Positions 6,504 through 11,932 of a stretch of 11,932 bases of DNA are shown here, piece after piece. The notes beneath the pieces were generated by a model. It was not told where the DNA came from, did not search any database, and saw nothing but the letters and a program-made list of their open reading frames with translations. The number at the start of each line of letters is the position of its first letter. Within the stretch, counting starts at the first letter, position 1. Origin of the DNA: Cocleimonas sp. (GTDB lineage Bacteria; Pseudomonadota; Gammaproteobacteria; Thiotrichales; Thiotrichaceae). The stretch is taken from assembly GCA_023146675.1 (NCBI GenBank), contig JAGLBQ010000045.1, forward strand, positions 1 through 11,932. Reading direction: 5' to 3'. Both the position numbers and the translations under genes were made by a program.

Positions 6504-8600
6504 ATGAAAACTAAACCCCTCCTCCACCTAATAATAACCAGCTTAATCCTTCTATTTCTCACAAATATATCCAATGCAGAAGCGCGTGGACCTATGGTAG
6601 GCATAGATTCCAGCTCTAAATATTTGATTTATTATGGTGGTAACTTCACACAACAAAATATCGACCTAATGAAAACCTTCGATGTCGTGGTCTTACATCC
6701 CAGTAGCACGGGCGTCACTCCGAGCGTTATTAAAGAGTTACAAGATGCGGGCGTTTCCTATGTGCTGGGTTATATCAGTATTGGTGAAGATGCCCCTAGA
6801 GCAGGAGAATTGCCCATTTTACACCAAGGCAAGGGACCTGTTTATAAAGATGAAATCACTCAAGAATTAGTATTTCAAAATCAGGGGGTTGCTTCCTTCT
6901 ATCTCGATTCTAGTTATGACGCTAATTTAGCGCATTATGTCCATGATGCAGTACCCGATACGAATGGTACGTTTGGTGGCTATTTTATCTACCCAAACAG
7001 TGATTGGCACTGGGTATTAAATGAGATGCGTATTGGGGGTAGCCCACAAATTTTCACCCAACGTAAATATATTGCAGGATTAAAGCAAATAGCAGGGCAA
7101 CGTGACTCTAACAATCTTACTAGCAAATTTGCTAATTTTGGTTTTGATGGTTTTTTCCTTGATACCATTGACACTGCTGGCCCTTATACGGCTGAGGGCT
7201 GGTATCCTTGGGTTGCAGAAGCAATGCAGAAAACGGTTAAATTTATTAGTGACTCTTACCCGAATAAAACAATTTTAGCAAATCGTGGTAGCTTCTACTA
7301 TCAAGCAGGATTACACAATACAACGTACAATATCAGACCCATTGATTTCAGCATCCGCCCTTATATAAATGCAATGTTATTTGAAAGCTATATGCTAGAC
7401 AGTGCCGCATCACATACAGGAGTAAGCCCTTACTTTCTGGAGAATCATAAAACAGTCGCCCCAAAACTAATGACAGAAGCAAACCGTCCTGATGGTTTTA
7501 CTGTTACTAATATGGACTATATGATGAATCGCTCATCAGAATTATATGATCAACTCTTCACAACAGTCGTGAAAGAACAAGGCTGGGTAAGCTATTTAAG
7601 CTTAACTGGATATATTGATACCATTGATCTTCTTTTTCCTCAGAAGCTTGATAATCAGACGTTAATGACAGATACCACTCCACCACAATGGATGCACACA
7701 GGAGAGTCTTTTTATGAAAATAAACCACCAAGAGTCGGTGTACAAAAACTTATAAAAGGTGCAAATGCAGGTGAACTAGTCGTATTTTGGGACAGTGCCA
7801 AAGATCAATCATGGCCGATTAAATACAATATTAGTATCGCAACACAAGAGGATTTTTCTGATCAGGTTAAACACAATCATATTGCCTTTGAAAAAAATAC
7901 ACCGTGGAATAATAACCCTGTTGCCAATGTCGCCAATAAATTCACACTAACGGGACTATCAGAAACAATCTATTATGTTCGCGTTACAGCAGAAGACAGC
8001 AGCATTAATAATCTGGAAGAAAATAATACCGTTACACGTTCAATCAATCTTGCTCCTGCAATATCAAATCCGATCACACAAAGCCCTGCTATTAATGGCA
8101 ATCTGGATGAATGGCAAAATCTGCAACCCTTTGGCACCGATAACAAAGATATGAGCAGTGCAAGCGCTCTGGATTGGCAGAAAGCATGGATGGCACACGA
8201 CAACAGTACGCTTTATCTCGCCTATCAATACCATAACCCTATCACGATGACGTGGGGGCATATTGCCTATTTAGATACCGATAGCAATAAGACAACAGGC
8301 TATAAAGGCGCGGCTAATACCATGCCGATTGGCGTTGAGTACATGATACAAGGTTACCGTTTATGGAAATACACAGGCAGTGGCAATAACTGGTCATGGC
8401 AATTTATATCAGAAATTGGTCGAGGTTGGAGTACGCTAGGCAGTGAAATGTACCTTTCACGCGTATCGCTTGGGAACCCTGATAAAATTGATCTTTATTA
8501 TGAAGCGAACAATAATCCGTTAGGGCTAACAAGTATCGATTTGTTTCCCAACAACGCTAGTTCAGGCGCATATTTTAGTTATTCATTAACAACAAACTAA
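6504..8600 (+). CDS. Secreted GH114/GH166-type glycosidase (PelA hydrolase-like) with FnIII and beta-sandwich domains
   Basis: Probably an exported endo-glycosidase acting on an alpha-1,4-galactosamine-type polymer, as known for GH114 (fungal Ega3) and GH166 (PelA). The ATG at 6504 is preferred over the in-frame ATG at 6492, because GGAG (6494-6497) sits 6 nt before 6504 while 6492 has no SD. Residues 1-25 are a signal peptide (cleavage near SNA-EA). Residues 30-400 are a TIM-barrel glycosidase: YLIYYGGNF, FDVVVLHPS, GYISIGE (E95), FDGFFLDTIDTA (D220, D223) and LFESY (E294); by family logic a barrel Asp (D220 or D223) and E294 are candidate catalytic residues. Residues 408-518 look like a fibronectin III domain. 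Residues 527-698 are the shared beta-sandwich module. I saw no cysteine. The gene lies downstream of the deacetylase-like and lipoprotein genes, after its own upstream terminator. Substrate is inferred. Confidence 0.8.
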   Translation: MKTKPLLHLIITSLILLFLTNISNAEARGPMVGIDSSSKYLIYYGGNFTQQNIDLMKTFDVVVLHPSSTGVTPSVIKELQDAGVSYVLGYISIGEDAPRAGELPILHQGKGPVYKDEITQELVFQNQGVASFYLDSSYDANLAHYVHDAVPDTNGTFGGYFIYPNSDWHWVLNEMRIGGSPQIFTQRKYIAGLKQIAGQRDSNNLTSKFANFGFDGFFLDTIDTAGPYTAEGWYPWVAEAMQKTVKFISDSYPNKTILANRGSFYYQAGLHNTTYNIRPIDFSIRPYINAMLFESYMLDSAASHTGVSPYFLENHKTVAPKLMTEANRPDGFTVTNMDYMMNRSSELYDQLFTTVVKEQGWVSYLSLTGYIDTIDLLFPQKLDNQTLMTDTTPPQWMHTGESFYENKPPRVGVQKLIKGANAGELVVFWDSAKDQSWPIKYNISIATQEDFSDQVKHNHIAFEKNTPWNNNPVANVANKFTLTGLSETIYYVRVTAEDSSINNLEENNTVTRSINLAPAISNPITQSPAINGNLDEWQNLQPFGTDNKDMSSASALDWQKAWMAHDNSTLYLAYQYHNPITMTWGHIAYLDTDSNKTTGYKGAANTMPIGVEYMIQGYRLWKYTGSGNNWSWQFISEIGRGWSTLGSEMYLSRVSLGNPDKIDLYYEANNNPLGLTSIDLFPNNASSGAYFSYSLTTN
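8082..8597 (+). repeat. Beta-sandwich module at the glycosidase C-terminus
   Basis: Encodes residues 527-698 of the glycosidase. It opens SPAINGNLDEW and contains YLDTDSNKTTG, GVEYMI, YRLWKYTG and W-S-W, collinear with the lipoprotein copies. It is the only copy in this protein and probably serves as a carbohydrate-binding or docking module. Confidence 0.7.
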
Positions 8601-8609
8601 CCGCTCTAT

Positions 8610-8649
8610 TTTTATATTTCCTCGCTTGTTCTTGCGGGGAAATATAAAA
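8610..8649. terminator. Long hairpin between convergent genes
   Basis: A 16-bp stem (8610-8625 with 8634-8649, one T-G wobble) encloses an 8-nt loop between the glycosidase stop and the batD stop. The base of the stem is AT-only. No T-tract follows the stem on either strand, so it is not a canonical intrinsic terminator. It may still halt or protect both convergent transcripts. Confidence 0.55.
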
Positions 8650-8678
8650 GCAAAGGCATATCAATCAACATTAATACG

Positions 8679-10481
8679 CTAATAATAGAGTGGTTCTAAA
8701 CCTTGTTGATTCCTATCACCCTTTTCTATCACAGCAGACTGCACCTGATAGCTCTCAACTGCCTGCCATAACTTCCACCCTTGCCAATTGCCTTTTTCTT
8801 TTGCATACAATACATGATTAAGTTGCTCAATTTGCTGCTGTAATACGGTATTAGCTGATGCCGAGAATGCTGTGGGTGATTTACCGATACTTTGCATCCA
8901 TTGCTGTAAACGTTGCTGAGCTTCAGGCGCATTGTTATTACTACATGCTTGCTCTAGAAGAGTTAATATCTGTTGTTTATTTACTAGGGTGTGTTTTTCT
9001 GATGAAATATTAGTATGCTTCTTTTCTTTCCCACGCAGAAACAACATTGCTAATAGAGTAACAAGCAAACCCCCTACTAAGGCGATGATAATCATCAAAG
9101 TATTTGATAAAAATGGTTTTTCTTTCTCTAAAACTTCGTCTTTAATCAATGCTTTATCAAGCTCAGGCTTACTTATTGCCTTTTGTGTTCCAATGGGTAT
9201 AGGTGCTCCTGATATTGTTAATTTTATCGCATCTAGTGTCGCTATTTCCTGTTTATTTGTTTTGCTATTCCACCACGGAATACTAAGCGCAGGTATTTCA
9301 AACTCTCCCCCCCCTGTTGATACCAATATAATCTGCTTATTCATTGTTCCTATGATGCCATCCAAATTACGCTCATTAGTTAAGGTGGGTTTTTCAGGAT
9401 ACAATTTAATACCAGCAGAGGATTGTAGATTGATTTCTGGCAACTGCTCCGCACGTAACCCATCAGCAATCGCCGCTAAAATAACGGATACAGGCTTACC
9501 TGCTTCAATCTGATCAGGAGGGGTTGGCCAATTTAGATGCAATGAAAAATTCTTAGCGACAATCCAATGCTTGCCCGTAAATTCTGTTGCACGTGGTTTT
9601 ATCTCAATACTCACTTCATTGGAACGTACCCGCACTCGCTTTGCTCTGGAGCTAAAGCTAAAGCTATTATTTGGTAGACGTTGACTTGAACGGCGCATCG
9701 TTCCACTAAATAGACTTGGTGCAAACTCTAGTTTGCCACTTTCTTGTGGAATGATAGCAAAACGACGTGTCAACATGAGGTAATCACGTCCATTGCGTTT
9801 CACCTTGCGCACAGGGTTATTGCCCAGAGATTCTATTTCAGCACGACCACTTTTTAGACGGGGACGCGTCAAGGTTGAGTCACTTCTAAATGACCGTGCG
9901 TATAATAAACGTTGGATATAGATAAACTGACCTTGTACATAGGCAGATTTTTGCTCTACCTCTGCTTCAACCATAACATCCTGATTACCATTACTCTGTG
10001 TTGCATCTTTCTTAACGATAATTTCTCGCGCTTTAGTTGCATCATTACCCACAGTAATAACAGGAATCATAATTTTTCCTGCGCGCTTAGCAACTAAGGT
10101 ATAGGTCCAAACGGTAGCTTGCGCCATAGTACCGTTGATGATACGCAGACTGCTTTGCTTATAAGTATCTAGAATTTCAAAATCTTGTTGTAACGAGCCA
10201 ATGTCAATCTTGCCTGAGGCGGCGCTATTGCTGGATATTGATAACTCGAAAGCTTCATCGATGCTTAGCTCAGCACGGTCTATGCTTAGACTTAGGTCAG
10301 CCGCTGATATGAGCGGAAAGCATAATAAGAAAAGAAAAAAGAAAAAAGTAACGATCTCTCGCAAAGATGCCAAGCCCCCTAAGAAAAGAGTCATGATTTT
10401 ATCTAGAAATACATGTTCCGAGACGTCATCGGATCGACTATAAGAATATTTTATTCGAGTTAAGGGATTAATAATCACCAT
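8679..10481 (-). CDS. batD: BatD-like protein (Bat aerotolerance operon)
   Basis: BatD-family membrane protein of 600 residues, typical for the family; the Bat proteins form an envelope complex linked to stress resistance, with unknown biochemistry. The hydrophobic stretch at residues 44-60 (FFFFLFLLCFPLISA) is a signal peptide, followed by DLSLSIDRAELSIDEAFEL, the usual opening Ig-like strand. The periplasmic part is beta-rich to about residue 450. A membrane helix (about 458-480, LMIIIALVGGLLVTLLAMLF) precedes a basic, helical C-terminus of about 115 residues. The ATG at 10481 overlaps the upstream stop (ATGGTGA) and has GGGGGAG 8 nt before it, so coupled translation is likely. That gives an unusually long 43-residue stretch before the signal core. 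An internal ATG at 10394 (MTLFLGG) gives a normal signal peptide but has no SD. Confidence 0.85.
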   Translation of the reverse strand: MVIINPLTRIKYSYSRSDDVSEHVFLDKIMTLFLGGLASLREIVTFFFFLFLLCFPLISAADLSLSIDRAELSIDEAFELSISSNSAASGKIDIGSLQQDFEILDTYKQSSLRIINGTMAQATVWTYTLVAKRAGKIMIPVITVGNDATKAREIIVKKDATQSNGNQDVMVEAEVEQKSAYVQGQFIYIQRLLYARSFRSDSTLTRPRLKSGRAEIESLGNNPVRKVKRNGRDYLMLTRRFAIIPQESGKLEFAPSLFSGTMRRSSQRLPNNSFSFSSRAKRVRVRSNEVSIEIKPRATEFTGKHWIVAKNFSLHLNWPTPPDQIEAGKPVSVILAAIADGLRAEQLPEINLQSSAGIKLYPEKPTLTNERNLDGIIGTMNKQIILVSTGGGEFEIPALSIPWWNSKTNKQEIATLDAIKLTISGAPIPIGTQKAISKPELDKALIKDEVLEKEKPFLSNTLMIIIALVGGLLVTLLAMLFLRGKEKKHTNISSEKHTLVNKQQILTLLEQACSNNNAPEAQQRLQQWMQSIGKSPTAFSASANTVLQQQIEQLNHVLYAKEKGNWQGWKLWQAVESYQVQSAVIEKGDRNQQGLEPLYY

Positions 10482-11932
10482 GGTTGTTGCTCCCCCCTGC
10501 CTCTAGCATCACTTCTACGCTGATATTGATACATAAACTTCCTACGCCATAATCCAGCGGAATCATCAGGAATTTTGCGCAACCACTGATCCGTACGTTG
10601 ATTTTTCTCACGTAGCTTTTGCACTTCTTCTTTGCTTTTTTTCTCTGCCTTTTTTTGTTTCTTTTTTTCTTCTGATTCATTGCCTTGACGACCACGTTGC
10701 TTAGGATCTTTTACACCCTCTGCATCGTCCTTTTTCTCTTTTTCTGATTTAGACTTTTTATCGTTCTGATCTTGCTCTTTATCGTCTTTCTTTTCTTTGT
10801 CCTCAGCATCTTTATCATTTTGTTCTGATTGCTCATTATTTTGATCAGATTCTTCACCCTTCTTATTGTTCTTCTGATTTTTATCTTTATTTTTTTGTTT
10901 GGATTGATCCTGTTTATCATCTTGCTTATTATTTTTATCCTCTTTATTTTTCTGCTGCTCTTTTTGTTGCTGTTTTTTCAAATGCTCCACTAACGCTTTA
11001 TTATCTTTCGCATCTTGCAACTCTTTATTTTTAGTTAAAGCCTTATCATAAGCTGCAATAGCCTTATCGTAACTGCCCTGCTGCGCCAGTGCATTACCAC
11101 GATTATAATCTGCGTCAGCACTATTAAATTGCGAATAAAGTTTATCTGCTTTTTTATAATCCTTATTACGATACGCCGCTGCTGCTTGCCAATCAGGACG
11201 TTTAAATAATTTTTCGGCCTTATCCGTCTGTTTGTTTTCTAATGCTATTTCTCCACGTTGATTATTATTTTTCCATAATGCATCCCATTCATACGCATGG
11301 GCAGTTTGTGGCTGAGGAATGATGACAAAAGCCAGCACAAGCGAAAATAAAACACCACGGCGAAATAGCAATAAAAAAAATGGAATCAACAATAAGCTTA
11401 AATATATTCCCATATTATTCCAGTATTCAACTTCCCTATCTTTTTTCTCCACAATACCGCCATTCAGCTTATCGCGTTCTTTTAAAGAAAACTTCTTATT
11501 AAAAAACTGAATATCATTATCTGCTAACTCCGATGTTTTATAGCTGCCTCCGCCTGCTTCTACTACTTGTTGCAAGTGCGCTTCATTTAATGATGCAATA
11601 ACAGGCTGCCCATTGGAATCAGTATAAACACGCCCAGCTGACAATGGAATAGGTCCTCCTTTTTTTGTACCAATACCTAAAATTGAGACATGATAGCCTT
11701 GCTGTTTAGCCTTCTTTGCGCTTGCAATGGCTTTATCCAACTCTGCCAACCCATCTGTCATTAACAAAATATTGCCTTTTTTAAAGCCACCTTGTTTTAA
11801 TAATTTACTGGCTTCATCAATCGCAAGATAAACACGACTACCTTGGGCAGGCATAATGCCAGGTCCTAAATGAACAACTTGCTCAGCAATATTTTTGGTA
11901 TCGTCCGTCAGCGGTGAAACGGGAAAAGCAGC
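10475..11932 (-). CDS. batB: BatB/BatC fusion: VWA domain, membrane helices, TPR and charged linker (N-terminus beyond window)
   Basis: The 485 visible residues run in from the right edge, so the true start lies outside; the ATG at 11854 is internal. The first part is the end of a von Willebrand A domain: SPLTDDT carries the MIDAS Thr and LMTDGLAE the MIDAS Asp, while the DxSxS motif must be outside. Two hydrophobic segments follow (about 11413-11363 and 11356-11315), ending QTAHA like an old BatC signal peptide. Next come TPR-like helices (about 11230-10985; YNRGNALAQQGSYDKAIAAYDKAL), then about 140 residues almost entirely K, D, E, N and Q (10984-10559), and a conserved-looking tail QWLRKIPDDSAGLWRRKF. 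This VWA-TPR fusion is common in gammaproteobacteria. It sits directly upstream of batD, overlapping it. MIDAS-dependent metal binding in the periplasm is family knowledge. Confidence 0.85.
   Translation of the reverse strand, partial: AAFPVSPLTDDTKNIAEQVVHLGPGIMPAQGSRVYLAIDEASKLLKQGGFKKGNILLMTDGLAELDKAIASAKKAKQQGYHVSILGIGTKKGGPIPLSAGRVYTDSNGQPVIASLNEAHLQQVVEAGGGSYKTSELADNDIQFFNKKFSLKERDKLNGGIVEKKDREVEYWNNMGIYLSLLLIPFFLLLFRRGVLFSLVLAFVIIPQPQTAHAYEWDALWKNNNQRGEIALENKQTDKAEKLFKRPDWQAAAAYRNKDYKKADKLYSQFNSADADYNRGNALAQQGSYDKAIAAYDKALTKNKELQDAKDNKALVEHLKKQQQKEQQKNKEDKNNKQDDKQDQSKQKNKDKNQKNNKKGEESDQNNEQSEQNDKDAEDKEKKDDKEQDQNDKKSKSEKEKKDDAEGVKDPKQRGRQGNESEEKKKQKKAEKKSKEEVQKLREKNQRTDQWLRKIPDDSAGLWRRKFMYQYQRRSDARGRGEQQPW

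Noticed and set aside
8932..9513. 193-codon open frame on the plus strand opposite batD
   Set aside because: It lies entirely antisense to a well-supported BatD gene; its translation shows no domain and reflects the codon use of the opposite strand.
10711..10920. Small minus-strand frame rich in Lys, Ile and Arg
   Set aside because: It is a frame-shifted reading of the low-complexity linker of the BatB/C fusion.
10559..10984. A-rich/T-rich low-complexity tract as a microsatellite or CRISPR-like array
   Set aside because: There is no regular unit or spacer; it encodes an irregular charged linker in frame.
10475..11854. Taking ATG 11854 as the true start of the VWA-TPR protein
   Set aside because: The frame stays open to the window edge, and the residues upstream (SPLTDDT and following) belong to the VWA domain, so the gene is truncated by the window.

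Overview
The window looks like a chromosomal segment of an AT-rich gammaproteobacterium. It is flanked by two ordinary housekeeping loci: the 5' two-thirds of an RhlB-type DEAD-box RNA helicase gene (minus strand, running off the left edge) and the distal end of a Bat (aerotolerance-type) operon (minus strand, running off the right edge). The closeness of the helicase to gammaproteobacterial RhlB, and the fused VWA-TPR BatB/BatC protein followed by BatD, suggest this group. No species can be named from the sequence alone.

Between these flanks lie three long plus-strand genes for exported proteins: a 1003-residue secreted polysaccharide-deacetylase-like protein (1027-4038), a 692-residue lipoprotein (4288-6366) and a secreted GH114/GH166-type glycosidase of about 698 residues (6504-8600). 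They are not one tight operon. The first two are each followed by a strong intrinsic terminator, and the third ends at a long hairpin facing the convergent bat genes.

The three proteins share a beta-sandwich module of about 140-170 residues, recognisable by a D/N-x-D-x-D/N-x-x-T/S-G signature followed by a G-x-E/D-Y motif. There are two tandem copies at the N-terminus of the deacetylase-like protein, two in the lipoprotein (separated by an Ig-like domain) and one at the C-terminus of the glycosidase: five copies in all. It is most like DOMON/CBM9-type carbohydrate-binding modules.

The deacetylase-like protein and the glycosidase together resemble the two catalytic halves of PelA, the Pel exopolysaccharide enzyme that joins a GH166 hydrolase to a deacetylase in one chain. 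Here the halves are separate genes with the lipoprotein between them. My working reading, which is inference, is an envelope or extracellular system that deacetylates and cuts an amino-sugar polymer, with the lipoprotein as a surface-anchored partner. No polymerase or export genes are visible, so the substrate is unknown.

On the right, the minus-strand batB/C fusion and batD overlap by a few bases and are translationally coupled. No tRNA, rRNA, CRISPR array, insertion sequence or phage gene was seen. The longest non-coding gap is about 250 bp.
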